Counted from the stretch's first letter, positions 24,601 through 32,859 are shown. The stretch: 49,010 nucleotides of DNA from Chelativorans intermedius (GCF_025398255.1 NZ_JAODNW010000024.1:1-49010); one strand, 5' to 3'. A program made the numbers and translations. The notes: generated by a model not told the origin, from the sequence alone.

Positions 24601-25060
24601 CGGCATCCTGGCGGCCAAGGGCGTCGGCATGAAGCGCGATCTGGGCGAAGCCTATAAATGGTTCGCCATCGTCGCCCGGACGGGCGACGAGGATGCCGCT
24701 GCCAAGCGCGACGAGATCGCCGAAGCCATGGCGCCGGCCGACCTAGCCAAGGCACAGGCCAAGGCGAAGCTCTGGCAGGCGCGCGAGCCCATCGCGGATG
24801 CCAACATCGTCGAGGTGCCCCAGGCATGGCGCACGGATGCGCAGGCCACCGGCAGCATCGACATGAAAAAGGCCATCGGCAACATCCAGGCCCTGCTCAA
24901 CAGGCGCGGCTTCGATGCCGGACCGGCCGACGGCGTGATGGGCGAGAAGACCCGCGCGGCCATCCGCGCCTTTCAGAAGGAGAACGGGCTGGAGGTGACG
25001 GGCAGCGTCAACGAGGCGCTGGTGCGCGCGCTCCTGGCGCAGGACGGTGCCGCGCACTGA
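21683..25060 (+). CDS. PodJ-like polarity scaffold: coiled coils, membrane helix, Sel1 repeats, peptidoglycan-binding domain
   Basis: This 1125-residue membrane protein is organised like PodJ of Caulobacter and Agrobacterium, a polar organising factor. A long charged, heptad-rich cytoplasmic region (about 20-560) has repeated LEERL/ARIEEA blocks. It is followed by an Ala/Glu-rich linker and one transmembrane helix (about 718-745, TLLLSLGGVVLLAGGLYYGA). The periplasmic part has an Ala/Pro-rich stretch, at least four Sel1 repeats (about 846-1020, e.g. ALYEIGNRYAEG, AQYRIGHFYEKG) and a C-terminal peptidoglycan-binding domain (about 1062-1120, LNRRGFDAGPADGVMGEKTRAAI). The start at 21683 follows a GAGGCGGGC stretch; the frame is open further upstream but without support. 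Its role is likely pole or division-site organisation. Confidence 0.85.
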   Translation: MNTNRSYLDGLNAGRQRRSGTALEDISRTLEQLESRLERALGERRRPEAVDGDIARRMQRLSQVAATPRRPAPGLDPARREQEQRAATDALAGEMKALREEMRAVMGSGLKREFDALREELARIMELVPQSSWTAELNAEFEQLSRAITLLAERSDDRSTKALRLELEQVKASLDKLAREETVRALDERWEALESRLSASPDPAIEGLGARLEEIGAAIESLPESLSLDTLEERLRALAVALEQFVSRHHEGEPGLYAMIEERLDEISRAIVASTVRAQAPGFDPQVLERIEARIASLANQINELVEDSPAAAIVERLNALSERVDEIALRVETPEPTVERLAATIGQISDKLDTIRRPDESGLMEAMDSRFAELAARIEEAREEGSVLRTLETRLEDIAGRLSDRTAAVETVDPEVIRNLQAQIASLSAYLERPGHAAPDVEGLAPRLEQIERSIGESRAAMMDTARQAAEQAIEALGLARGQADEPLREELQALEALARKSDERNARTFEAIHDTLLKIVERLGALEAGGAGERTAIAHAPSIDPVDGYDETAHEPAPRVGRTPAEVAAAAAEAALREDAEAAPRQEAKRSMLGGLSRAIAGRRSRADEQEQRAEPVLTGEEQAGEDRSLDPERINEPLEPGSGAPDLNSIMRRVRDAQRVHDDESSDAARADFIAAARRAAQAAAAEAEILKDSRNEAVAKGGKLGLGRVLRGRRNTLLLSLGGVVLLAGGLYYGATVVMGGSGEPVRMAQMPEEATVVSAAPATDAAPEAEAAPVRMAEAQEPQAAAPAAQDTLEDVAADMGGQEAVELAAAPAPAAAEAPRRTDDAPKAAPALPDIPAGIEPAALRQAAAEGDPVALYEIGNRYAEGVDVEADLSQAALWYEAAAERGLAPAQYRIGHFYEKGTGVERDIAAAKKWYRRAAEQGNASAMHNLGVLYAMGADGTTDNDEAARWFQEAADLGVVDSQFNLGILAAKGVGMKRDLGEAYKWFAIVARTGDEDAAAKRDEIAEAMAPADLAKAQAKAKLWQAREPIADANIVEVPQAWRTDAQATGSIDMKKAIGNIQALLNRRGFDAGPADGVMGEKTRAAIRAFQKENGLEVTGSVNEALVRALLAQDGAAH

Positions 25061-25213
25061 CGGCCCGGCATGATTTCCCGCCGGATTTCAAAGTTTTCCG
25101 TCCTGCGCGTTTGACTTCGCCGCATTGTGGGCGCAAGAACGGATAAAGAGGGTTGAGCCTTGCGCAGCGCGTCCCGCTGCGCATTTCGTGTATTTTTATC
25201 TCGGGTGTCGCGG

Positions 25214-26134
25214 GTGGGCATCTATCTCCCGATCGCGGAAATGTCCGTCAACATGGTGGTCCTGCTGGCCATGGGCGGCGCGGTCGGCTTCCTGTCGGGC
25301 ATGTTCGGGGTGGGCGGCGGCTTTCTCATCACGCCGCTCCTGATCTTCTACAACATTCCGCCGGCCATAGCGGTCGCCACCGGCGCCAACCAGGTGATCG
25401 CCTCCTCCTTTTCCGGCGCGCTTGCTCATTTCAAGCGTGGCTCGCTGGACATGAAGCTCGGCACGGTGCTGCTCGCCGGGGGCATCGTCGGCTCCTCCAT
25501 CGGCATCTATGTCTTTGCCTTCCTGCGCGATCTGGGCCAGCTCGACCTCATCGTCTCGCTGCTCTACGTGGCCTTTCTCGGCGCCGTCGGCAGCCTGATG
25601 CTGGTGGAGAGCGTGAGCGCCATCCGCCGCGCCCGAAGCGGCCAGCCCGCCACCCTGCGCCGCCCGGGCCAGCACAACTGGATTCACCGCCTGCCGCTGA
25701 AGATGCGCTTTCGCGCCTCGAAGATCTTCGTCAGCGTCATCCCCGTTCTGGGGCTCGGCGCCGTGATCGGCTTTCTCGCCTCCATCATGGGCGTCGGCGG
25801 CGGCTTCATCATGGTGCCGGCGCTCATCTACCTGCTCAAGGTGCCCACCAACGTGGTCATCGGCACGTCGCTGTTCCAGATCATCTTCGTCGCGGCCTTC
25901 ACCACCATCGTGCACTCCACCGCCAACCAGACCGTGGATGTGGTGCTGGCCTTCCTGCTCATGGTGGGCGGTGTGGCCGGCGCCCAATATGGCGCGCGGG
26001 TGGGGCAGAAGCTGCGCGGCGAGCAGCTTCGCGCGCTCTTGGCCATGCTGGTTCTGGCGGTGGCGCTCAGGCTCGCCTTCGATCTGTTCGTGCAGCCGGC
26101 AAGCGTCTACTCGCTTGCCGCGGGGAGCGTCTAG
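25214..26134 (+). CDS. TSUP-family (TauE/SafE) anion exporter
   Basis: This predicted inner-membrane transporter of the sulfite exporter TauE/SafE family has 306 residues and about eight helices in two repeats. Each repeat has the signature glycine-rich loop (GFLSGMFGVGGGFLITP near the start; GFLASIMGVGGGFIMVPAL in the middle) and is followed by an N-Q or T-S-L-F-Q helix. I prefer the GTG at 25214, giving the usual IYLPIAEMSV beginning. A TTG at 25160 with AGAGGG upstream would add 18 residues not typical of the family. The next gene, a TIGR02186 protein, starts 3 nt after the stop. The substrate (sulfite, sulfoacetate or another C2-sulfonate) is not determined. Confidence 0.88.
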   Translation: MGIYLPIAEMSVNMVVLLAMGGAVGFLSGMFGVGGGFLITPLLIFYNIPPAIAVATGANQVIASSFSGALAHFKRGSLDMKLGTVLLAGGIVGSSIGIYVFAFLRDLGQLDLIVSLLYVAFLGAVGSLMLVESVSAIRRARSGQPATLRRPGQHNWIHRLPLKMRFRASKIFVSVIPVLGLGAVIGFLASIMGVGGGFIMVPALIYLLKVPTNVVIGTSLFQIIFVAAFTTIVHSTANQTVDVVLAFLLMVGGVAGAQYGARVGQKLRGEQLRALLAMLVLAVALRLAFDLFVQPASVYSLAAGSV

Positions 26135-26137
26135 CCG

Positions 26138-26920
26138 ATGCTGCTGTCCCGCGCCCTGCTGATGCTCTTCGCGCTCATCCTGCCCTCCGCCACCCAGGCC
26201 CAGGAAAGTGCGGAAGAGGGCATCCAGATCGGTCTTTCGACCGATCGCGTCTTCATCACCGCCGATTTCAGCGGCGCCAATCTCACCATTTTCGGCGCGC
26301 TGGAAAGTGTGGACCCGCTTGTCAGCCGGCAGGGCGGATACGATGTCATCGTGGTTCTCGAAGGCCCGCCCCGCCCGGTGGTGGTGCGCAAGAAGACGCG
26401 CGTGCTCGGCATGTGGATCAACACGCAGTCGGTGGCCTTCCGCGATGTGCCGGCCTCCTATTCCGTCGCCATGACGCGCCAGCCGCAGGACATCACCACC
26501 GCCGAAAGCTACCGCCGGCTGGCGCTGCGGGCGGAAAACATCCACCTGCAGCCGTTGGACCCGGAAGGCGACCCGCGCACCTTGGAGGAGTTCACCGCCG
26601 CGCTGCGCGCCCGCAAGCAGGCAACGGGGCTCTATGTGGAGCTGCCGGGCGGCGTGCAGTTCCTGTCGCGCAACCTGTTTCGCGCCACCTTGCGCCTGGC
26701 GCCCAACGTGCCCGTGGGCACCCACCGCGCCCGCGCCTTCCTGTTCCGCAACGGCGTGTTCGTGGAGGAGACGTCGGCGGCGCTAACCATTCGCAAGGCG
26801 GGGCTGGAGCAGCGCATCTTCGAGTTCGCCCATCAAAGAAGCCTGCTCTACGGTCTTGTCGCCGTGCTCGTGGCGATTGCGACGGGCTGGCTCGGTGGTC
26901 TGGTGTTCCGCAAGGAGTAG
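26138..26920 (+). CDS. TIGR02186-family membrane-anchored periplasmic protein
   Basis: This 260-residue protein has a cleavable signal peptide (about 1-22, ending TQA-QE). It is followed by a beta-rich periplasmic domain (IQIGLSTDRVFITADFSGANLTIFGAL near the start, FRNGVFVEETSAALTI near the end) and one C-terminal transmembrane helix (about 236-256). The family is known mainly from alphaproteobacteria and is named only as a putative transmembrane protein. Its gene starts 3 nt after the TSUP transporter, a pairing I recall as conserved in rhizobia, so it is likely an extracytoplasmic partner of that exporter. No enzymatic motif is seen. Confidence 0.84.
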   Translation: MLLSRALLMLFALILPSATQAQESAEEGIQIGLSTDRVFITADFSGANLTIFGALESVDPLVSRQGGYDVIVVLEGPPRPVVVRKKTRVLGMWINTQSVAFRDVPASYSVAMTRQPQDITTAESYRRLALRAENIHLQPLDPEGDPRTLEEFTAALRARKQATGLYVELPGGVQFLSRNLFRATLRLAPNVPVGTHRARAFLFRNGVFVEETSAALTIRKAGLEQRIFEFAHQRSLLYGLVAVLVAIATGWLGGLVFRKE

Positions 26921-26952
26921 CCGACGCTGCTGCGCTCCGTTTCGCGAGAGGG

Positions 26953-27660
26953 TCAGCGAAGCAGGACCCCGGCGATGGGATAGACGCGCTCCGCCCCCAG
27001 CATGTAGGCGGTCAGGCGTTCCCGGCAGAAGAGCCCGGAGAAGGCGGGAGCCAGCAGGTTGAGCGTGCCGGTCAGGCTGCCGAAGGCCGGCATGACGAGG
27101 CGCGAGCCATCGCTGGCAAAGCATGCGCGCCGCACGGAGCGGCCGCGCCGCACGATGCGCGCGCCCGGGTGCAGGTGGCCGGCCACCTCGCCCTCCGCCG
27201 GCCCCGGCGTGGGCGCGTGCCGGAAGACGAGCCCGCCCAGCGCGAGCGTTTCCACCCACTGACCGGCAAGCCCCTCCGGCGGCGCGGGGTCGTGATTGCC
27301 GGCAATCCAGTACCATGCGCGCCCGGCCATCATTTCCGAAAGGCGCGCGCGGAAGGCTTCGGGCATCCGCCCGGCACCGCCTGTATCGTGAAAGCTGTCG
27401 CCGAGGCTCACCACGACCGCCGGCCGGTGCCGCCGGACAGCGTCGGCCAGCCGGTCGAGCGTCGCCGCCGTGTCGTAAGGCGGCAGCATCGAGCCGCGCC
27501 GCGCATAGGAAGAACCCTTCTCCAGATGCAGGTCGGAGACGACAAGCAGGCTCTCGGAGGGCAGGAACAGCGCCCCGGAGGGGTCGCACACCGCGCGCAG
27601 GCCGGCGAGGCTGATCTCCACGCCCGCCCGGGCCTCCGTTCCCCTCTCCATCACCTTCAT
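26953..27660 (-). CDS. pdeM: Ligase-associated DNA repair phosphoesterase PdeM
   Basis: This is a calcineurin-like metallophosphoesterase of the ligase-associated DNA damage response. The 235-residue protein shows the metal-binding series DLHLEKG, LGDSFHD, GNHDPAPP and GHLHPGAR in order. The SYARRGSMLPPYD segment after the first motif is typical of PdeM. Its ATG overlaps the end of the helicase gene by 4 nt, so the two are translated together from the SOS-boxed spacer. It presumably acts as a nuclease or end-processing enzyme beside the helicase; the biochemical role is not settled. Confidence 0.93.
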   Translation of the reverse strand: MKVMERGTEARAGVEISLAGLRAVCDPSGALFLPSESLLVVSDLHLEKGSSYARRGSMLPPYDTAATLDRLADAVRRHRPAVVVSLGDSFHDTGGAGRMPEAFRARLSEMMAGRAWYWIAGNHDPAPPEGLAGQWVETLALGGLVFRHAPTPGPAEGEVAGHLHPGARIVRRGRSVRRACFASDGSRLVMPAFGSLTGTLNLLAPAFSGLFCRERLTAYMLGAERVYPIAGVLLR

Positions 27661-30170
27661 GCGCTGCCCATGGCCTCCTCGATGAGGGTTTCCGCCGCCT
27701 CGCGAAGCAGGCTTTCGCTTGCCGCGCCCGGCACCGGCTCCTTGCCGATCTCCAGCATCACCGGCACGGCCAGCGGCGAAATGCGTTCGAGATGCTTATG
27801 CACGATTCGGCCGCGGATGCGCGACAGCATTTCCCCCAGCCGGCCGATGTCGAGCAGGCCCGTGGCCGCGTCGTTCCACGTCGCCTGCAGCAGGATGTGG
27901 TCGGGCTCGTGGGCGCGCAGCACGTCATAGATGAGGTCCGCGGACACCGTCACCTGCCGTCCCGTCTTCTCCTGCCCCGGATGGCGTTTCTCCACCAGGC
28001 CTGAGATGACGGCGCAGTTGCGGAAGGTGCGTTTGAGCAGCCAGCTGTCGGCCAGCCACGCTTCCAGGTCGTCGCCCAGCATGTCCTCGTCGAACAGCCG
28101 GTCGAGCGACAGCGCCCCGCCGCCGATCATGTTGCCCATGTCCTCCAGCGCCCACACCGCCAGCGCGTAGTCGGTGGCCACGAAGCCGAGCGGACGGGCA
28201 CCCGCGCGCTCCAGCCGGCGCGTCAGCAACATGCCCAGCGTCTGGTGCGCCAGCCGTCCCTCGAAGGGATAGGCCACCAGATAGTGGCGGCTGGCGCGCG
28301 GAAAGGTCTCCACCAGCAGGTCCTGCCGGCCCGGCAGAACGGATTTGTTCTTCTGGATGCCGAGCCATTCGGCCACCGGCTCCGGCAGCGCCTTCCAGCG
28401 CGCCGGATCGGCCAGCATGGCGCGCACCTCGCCGGCCAGATAGGTGGACAGGGGGAACTTGCCCCCCGCATAGGAGGGAACCATGGCATCCTGTCCGGCA
28501 GCGGACGTGACGTAGCATTCGTTCTCGCGGATGCCCTCGAAGCGCAGGGTCCGACCGGAAAACAGGAAGGTGTCCCCCGGCGCCAGCGTCTCCAGGAAGT
28601 ATTCCTCCACCTTGCCCAGCACCATGCCGCCGCGAAAGGTGCCGCCGCGGCGGCGCACCAGCCGCACGCTCAGCATCGGCGCCTCGACGATGGTGCCGAT
28701 ATTGAGCCGGTATTGCTGTGCAAAGCGCGGGTGCGAGATGCGCCACCGCCCGTCCTTCATGCGGCGAATGCGGGCATAGCGCTCGTAGGTCTTGAGCGCG
28801 TAGCCGCCCGTGGCCACAAACTCCACGACGCGCGAGAAGGTGGCGGCATCGAGCCCGGCATAGGGCGCAGCACTCCTCACCTCCTCGAAGAAGGCCGCCT
28901 CGTCGAAGGGCCCCGCGCAGGCCCGGCCGAGCACATGCTGCGCCAGCACGTCGAGCGCGCCCTTCCCGAGGGGCGGCGTGTCCTGCGCACCCAGATAGTT
29001 GGCCTCCAGCGCCGCGCGGCATTCCATGACCTCGAAGCGGTTGGCCGGCACCAGGATCGCCCGGCTCGGCTCGTCCATGCGATGGTTGGCGCGGCCGATG
29101 CGCTGGGCAAGCCGGCTCGCCCCCTTGGGCGCGCCCACATGCACCACCAGGTCCACATCGCCCCAGTCGATGCCCAGATCCAGCGTCGAGGTGGCGACGA
29201 TGGCCTTCAGGCTGTTGGTCTGCATCGCCTTTTCCACCTTTCGCCGCTGCCCCGCGTCAAGCGAGCCGTGATGCAGCGCAATGGGCAGGTTGTCCTCGTT
29301 GATGTGCCAGAGATCGCGGAAGAGAAGCTCCGCCTGGCTGCGCGTGTTGACGAAGATCAGCGTCGTTCCGTGTTCTCGGATCGCTTCGTAGATGGCGGGA
29401 ATGGCATAGCGCGCCGAATGGCCGGACCAGGGCACGCGCTCCTCGGTCTCCAGAATCGTGATCTGGGGTTTTGCGCCGCCTTCGACGGTCACGATGTCGG
29501 CCATGGCGCCCGGCGGATTCTGATCCACCAGCCAGCGGCGAAGGGCCTCCGGCTCGGCCACCGTCGCCGACAGGCCGATGCTGATGAGGCCAGGCGCCAG
29601 CCGGCGCAGCCGCGCGAGCCCCAGCGCGAGAAGATGCCCGCGCTTCGAGGTGACGAGGGCGTGCAGCTCGTCCAGCACCACATATCTGAGACGCGAAAGG
29701 AAGCGCTCGGCATCGGGCGAGGCGATCAGAAGCGCAAGCTGCTCCGGCGTCGTCAGCAGGATGTCGGGCGGGTCGAGCTTCTGGCGCTGGCGCTTGTGGG
29801 CCGGCGTGTCGCCGGTGCGCGTCTCCAGCCGGATGGGAAGCCCCATCTCTTCGACCGGCCGGGCAAGATTGCGTTCGATGTCCACGGCCAACGCCTTGAG
29901 CGGCGAGATGTAGAGCGTGTGGGGTCCGTGCGGTCTTGCGGGGCCTGCCGTCCCCTTTGCCGCCAGGTCGGTGAGCGAGGGCAGAAAGCCGGCGAGCGTC
30001 TTGCCCGCCCCGGTCGGCGCGATGAGAAGCACCGAACGGCCCGCCCGCGTGCGCGCCAGCAGCTCCAGCTGGTGGGCGCGCGGCGTCCATCCGCGCGCGG
30101 CAAACCATTCCCCGAACGGCGCGGGCAGAAGGGTGGCGCTGTCGCCGGCGATGAGGTCGATCTGTTTCAA
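27657..30170 (-). CDS. Ligase-associated DEXH-box helicase (Lhr-like)
   Basis: This superfamily 2 DNA helicase has 837 residues. It has the Q-like HQLELLA, Walker A APTGAGKT (51-58), DELH (167-170), SLSATVAEPEALRRWL, and the second RecA domain with LIFVNTRSQAELLFR, ATSTLDLGIDWGDVD and QRIGRANHR (motif VI). A long C-terminal winged-helix/beta-barrel region typical of Lhr-core proteins follows. The only available start is a TTG at 30170. No Shine-Dalgarno precedes it, and an SOS box begins 9 nt upstream. It heads the minus-strand pair with pdeM, divergent from the exonuclease-ligase pair. Confidence 0.94.
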   Translation of the reverse strand: MKQIDLIAGDSATLLPAPFGEWFAARGWTPRAHQLELLARTRAGRSVLLIAPTGAGKTLAGFLPSLTDLAAKGTAGPARPHGPHTLYISPLKALAVDIERNLARPVEEMGLPIRLETRTGDTPAHKRQRQKLDPPDILLTTPEQLALLIASPDAERFLSRLRYVVLDELHALVTSKRGHLLALGLARLRRLAPGLISIGLSATVAEPEALRRWLVDQNPPGAMADIVTVEGGAKPQITILETEERVPWSGHSARYAIPAIYEAIREHGTTLIFVNTRSQAELLFRDLWHINEDNLPIALHHGSLDAGQRRKVEKAMQTNSLKAIVATSTLDLGIDWGDVDLVVHVGAPKGASRLAQRIGRANHRMDEPSRAILVPANRFEVMECRAALEANYLGAQDTPPLGKGALDVLAQHVLGRACAGPFDEAAFFEEVRSAAPYAGLDAATFSRVVEFVATGGYALKTYERYARIRRMKDGRWRISHPRFAQQYRLNIGTIVEAPMLSVRLVRRRGGTFRGGMVLGKVEEYFLETLAPGDTFLFSGRTLRFEGIRENECYVTSAAGQDAMVPSYAGGKFPLSTYLAGEVRAMLADPARWKALPEPVAEWLGIQKNKSVLPGRQDLLVETFPRASRHYLVAYPFEGRLAHQTLGMLLTRRLERAGARPLGFVATDYALAVWALEDMGNMIGGGALSLDRLFDEDMLGDDLEAWLADSWLLKRTFRNCAVISGLVEKRHPGQEKTGRQVTVSADLIYDVLRAHEPDHILLQATWNDAATGLLDIGRLGEMLSRIRGRIVHKHLERISPLAVPVMLEIGKEPVPGAASESLLREAAETLIEEAMGSA

Positions 30171-30178
30171 GGAAACTA

Positions 30179-30193
30179 GAACTAAAGCAGAAC
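30179..30193. promoter_or_regulatory. SOS (LexA) box between the divergent repair gene pairs
   Basis: GAACTAAAGCAGAAC is a perfect GAAC-N7-GAAC direct repeat, the LexA-binding consensus of alphaproteobacteria (GTTC-N7-GTTC on the other strand). It lies 8 nt upstream of the helicase start codon and 54 nt upstream of the exonuclease start, in the 77-nt spacer, so it could control both pairs. The consensus is established knowledge; binding here is inferred. Confidence 0.85.
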
Positions 30194-30247
30194 GCAGGCG
30201 CCGCCAAGAGGCTTCCTCTCGCGGCGAAAAGGCTTAATCTGTGCCTG

Positions 30248-31261
30248 ATGATGGATGCACGCGACCTCCTGCGTTCCCGGCCGGAAGGGCTTTACTGCCC
30301 GCGCGGCGACTTTTTCATCGACCCCGTTCGTCCCGTGGAGCGCGCGCTCGTCACCCATGGCCATGCCGATCATGCGCGCGCCGGCCATGGCGCGGTGCTG
30401 GCGACGCGTGAGACGCTCGACATCATGGCCCTGCGCTATGGCGCGGGCTTTGCCGGCGCCACGCAGGAGGCCCGGCCTGGCGAGGAGATCGCGCTCGCAG
30501 GGGTGCGTGTCCGCTTTCACCCGGCGGGTCATGTTCTGGGCTCGGCCCAGATCGCGGTGGAGGCCGAGGGGATGCGCATCGTCGTCTCCGGCGACTACAA
30601 GCGCAGCCGCGATCCCACCTGCGCCGCCTTCGAGCCGATCCCCTGCGACATCTTCATCACCGAGGCGACCTTTGCGCTGCCGGTCTTCGTGCATCCGCCG
30701 GCGGACAGGGAGATCGGCCATCTTCTGGCCTCCGTGCGCCGTTTTCCCGAGCGCACCCACATCGTCGGCGCCTATGCGCTGGGCAAGGCGCAGCGCCTCA
30801 TCGCGCTTCTGCGCGAGGCAGGCTATGAAGAGCCGGTCTACATCCACGGCGCGCTGGCCAGGCTGTGCGCCTACTACGAAAGCGCCGGCGTGGCGCTGGG
30901 CCCGTTGCTGCCGGCGACGGTGGAAGGGAGCGACGGCGCACCGCCGCCGGGTTCCATCGTTGTCGCCCCGCCGTCGGCTCTCGGCGAGCGCTGGTCGCGC
31001 CGCTTCGCAGACCCGCTCCTGGGCTTTGCCTCGGGCTGGATGCGCATCCGCCAGCGGGCGCGCCAGCGCGGCGTGGAGCTGCCGCTCATCGTCTCCGACC
31101 ACGCCGACTGGGGCGAGCTGACCGCCACCATCGGCGAGACCGGGGCAGCCGAGGTGTGGATCACCCATGGCCGGGAGGAGGCGCTGGCACGCTGGTGCGA
31201 GCTTGCCGGCATCGCCGCACGGCCGCTGCATCTGGCGGGCTACGAGGACGAGGCGGAGTAG
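30248..31261 (+). CDS. Ligase-associated DNA damage response exonuclease (MBL fold)
   Basis: This metallo-beta-lactamase/beta-CASP nuclease of the SNM1/CPSF-like group has 337 residues. The zinc motif THGHADH gives H37, H39, D41 and H42. Further motifs are HPAGHVLGSAQI, VVSGDYKR and the beta-CASP HIVGAYALGKAQRLI, ending with DHADWGEL and WITHGREEAL. Relatives are predicted to process DNA ends for the partner ligase. Two ATG codons in tandem (30248, 30251) follow with little ribosome-site signal. The TAG stop overlaps the GTG start of the ligase by 1 nt. Confidence 0.93.
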   Translation: MMDARDLLRSRPEGLYCPRGDFFIDPVRPVERALVTHGHADHARAGHGAVLATRETLDIMALRYGAGFAGATQEARPGEEIALAGVRVRFHPAGHVLGSAQIAVEAEGMRIVVSGDYKRSRDPTCAAFEPIPCDIFITEATFALPVFVHPPADREIGHLLASVRRFPERTHIVGAYALGKAQRLIALLREAGYEEPVYIHGALARLCAYYESAGVALGPLLPATVEGSDGAPPPGSIVVAPPSALGERWSRRFADPLLGFASGWMRIRQRARQRGVELPLIVSDHADWGELTATIGETGAAEVWITHGREEALARWCELAGIAARPLHLAGYEDEAE

Positions 31262-32859
31262 TGGAACGGTTCGCGGAACTTCTCGACCGGCTGGTCCTGA
31301 CGCCTGCGCGCAATGGCAAGCTCAGGCTTCTCGTGGACCATTTCTCGACCGTGCCGGACCCCGACCGTGGCTTTTGCCTGGCTGCGCTTACCGGCGGGCT
31401 GGATTTTCCCGCCGTCAAGCCGGCCATGCTGCGCGCGCTCGTCACGCAGCGGGTGGACCCGGTGCTCTTTGCCTATTCCTACGACTATGTGGGAGACCTG
31501 GCCGAGACGGTTTCGCTCGTCTGGCCGGCCAGTGGCGGGGAGGCGCGCGCGCCAGCCCTTTCGGAGGTGGTGGCGCGGCTGGCCACGGCCAGCCGGTCCG
31601 ACGCGCCGGCGGTGATGGCCGGGCTTCTCGACCAGCTTTCGCCTTCCGGCCGTTTCGCGGCAATCAAGCTCGCCACCGGCGGCCTGCGTGTCGGCGTTTC
31701 CGCCCGGCTTGCCAAGCAGGCGCTGGCGGTTTTCGGCGGGGTGGCGGTGCAGGAGATCGAAGAGCTGTGGCATGGGTTGGAGCCGCCCTATACGGGGCTG
31801 TTCGCATGGCTGGAGGGCCGGGCCGCGAAGCCCGAGAACGCCATGGCAGCACCCTTCCGCCCGGTTATGCTCGCCCACCCCGTGGCCGAGGCCGAGCTTT
31901 CGCAGCTCGACGCGAGCGCCTATGCCGCCGAATGGAAATGGGATGGCATCCGCGTGCAGGCAGTGGCGCAAGGGGGGATACGGCGGCTCTATTCGCGCAG
32001 CGGCGACGACATCTCCGCCGCCTTTCCCGACCTTGTCGGAGCGATGGAGTTTGCCGGAGCGCTGGACGGCGAATTGCTCGTCGGTGATCCAAAGGAGGGA
32101 ACCGGCACCTTCTCCGATCTGCAGCAGCGGCTGAACCGCAAGACGGTCTCGCGCGCCATGCTGGCGCGCTATCCCGTCTTCATGCGCTGCTATGACCTGC
32201 TCGTGGCGGAGGGGCGCGATGCGCGAACCCTGCCCTATGCCGAGCGCCGGGCGCTGCTTTCGGATTTCGTGGCCGCGCTGCCGGCGGCGCGCTTCGACCT
32301 TTCGCCGGAGGTGCCGTTCGCATGCTGGCGGGAGCTCGACGAGAAGCGCCGAAATCCGCCCCATCCCGTCATCGAGGGGGTGATGCTCAAGCGCCGCGAT
32401 TCGCCCTATCTCGCGGGCCGCCCCAAGGGGCCGTGGTTCAAGTGGAAGCGCGACCCCTACACGGTGGATGCGGTCCTGATGTACGCCCAGCGCGGCCATG
32501 GCAAGCGCTCCAGCTTCTACTCCGATTATACGTTCGGCGTGTGGTCGGGGCCCGCCGAGGCGCCGGTCCTCGTGCCGGTCGGCAAGGCCTATTTCGGTTT
32601 CACAGATGCGGAGCTGAAGGAAATCGACAAGTATGTGCGCGACAACACGGTGGAGCGGTTTGGCCCCGTGCGTGCCGTGCGCGCAGAGCCAGGGCGCGGA
32701 CTGGTTCTCGAGGTGGCCTTCGAGGGCCTCAACCGCTCGACGCGCCACAAGTCCGGCCTTGCCATGCGCTTTCCGCGCATCGCGCGGCTGCGGTGGGACA
32801 AGCCGCCTGGCGAGGCCGATCGCATCGAGGCGTTGAGAGCCCTGCTGCCGCCGGGCTGA
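31261..32859 (+). CDS. ATP-dependent DNA ligase of the ligase-associated repair system
   Basis: This 532-residue ligase has an N-terminal DNA-binding domain (about 1-200). The nucleotidyltransferase domain has active-site K226 in EWKWDGIR, with RLYSRSGDD, DGELLV, VFMRCYDLL, IEGVMLKRRDSPY and the FKWKRDP motif V. It ends with an OB-fold domain (GLVLEVAFEGL, RFPRIARLRWDK). It lacks Ku-associated LigD nuclease or polymerase domains. The GTG start at 31261 shares one base with the exonuclease stop, so the pair is coupled. The housekeeping NAD-dependent ligase would be elsewhere; this one fits a damage-specific role supported by the SOS box. Confidence 0.94.
   Translation: MERFAELLDRLVLTPARNGKLRLLVDHFSTVPDPDRGFCLAALTGGLDFPAVKPAMLRALVTQRVDPVLFAYSYDYVGDLAETVSLVWPASGGEARAPALSEVVARLATASRSDAPAVMAGLLDQLSPSGRFAAIKLATGGLRVGVSARLAKQALAVFGGVAVQEIEELWHGLEPPYTGLFAWLEGRAAKPENAMAAPFRPVMLAHPVAEAELSQLDASAYAAEWKWDGIRVQAVAQGGIRRLYSRSGDDISAAFPDLVGAMEFAGALDGELLVGDPKEGTGTFSDLQQRLNRKTVSRAMLARYPVFMRCYDLLVAEGRDARTLPYAERRALLSDFVAALPAARFDLSPEVPFACWRELDEKRRNPPHPVIEGVMLKRRDSPYLAGRPKGPWFKWKRDPYTVDAVLMYAQRGHGKRSSFYSDYTFGVWSGPAEAPVLVPVGKAYFGFTDAELKEIDKYVRDNTVERFGPVRAVRAEPGRGLVLEVAFEGLNRSTRHKSGLAMRFPRIARLRWDKPPGEADRIEALRALLPPG

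Noticed and set aside
26953-32859. NHEJ (Ku/LigD) system
   Set aside because: No Ku protein and no LigD polymerase or nuclease domains; the four genes match the separate ligase-associated repair module.
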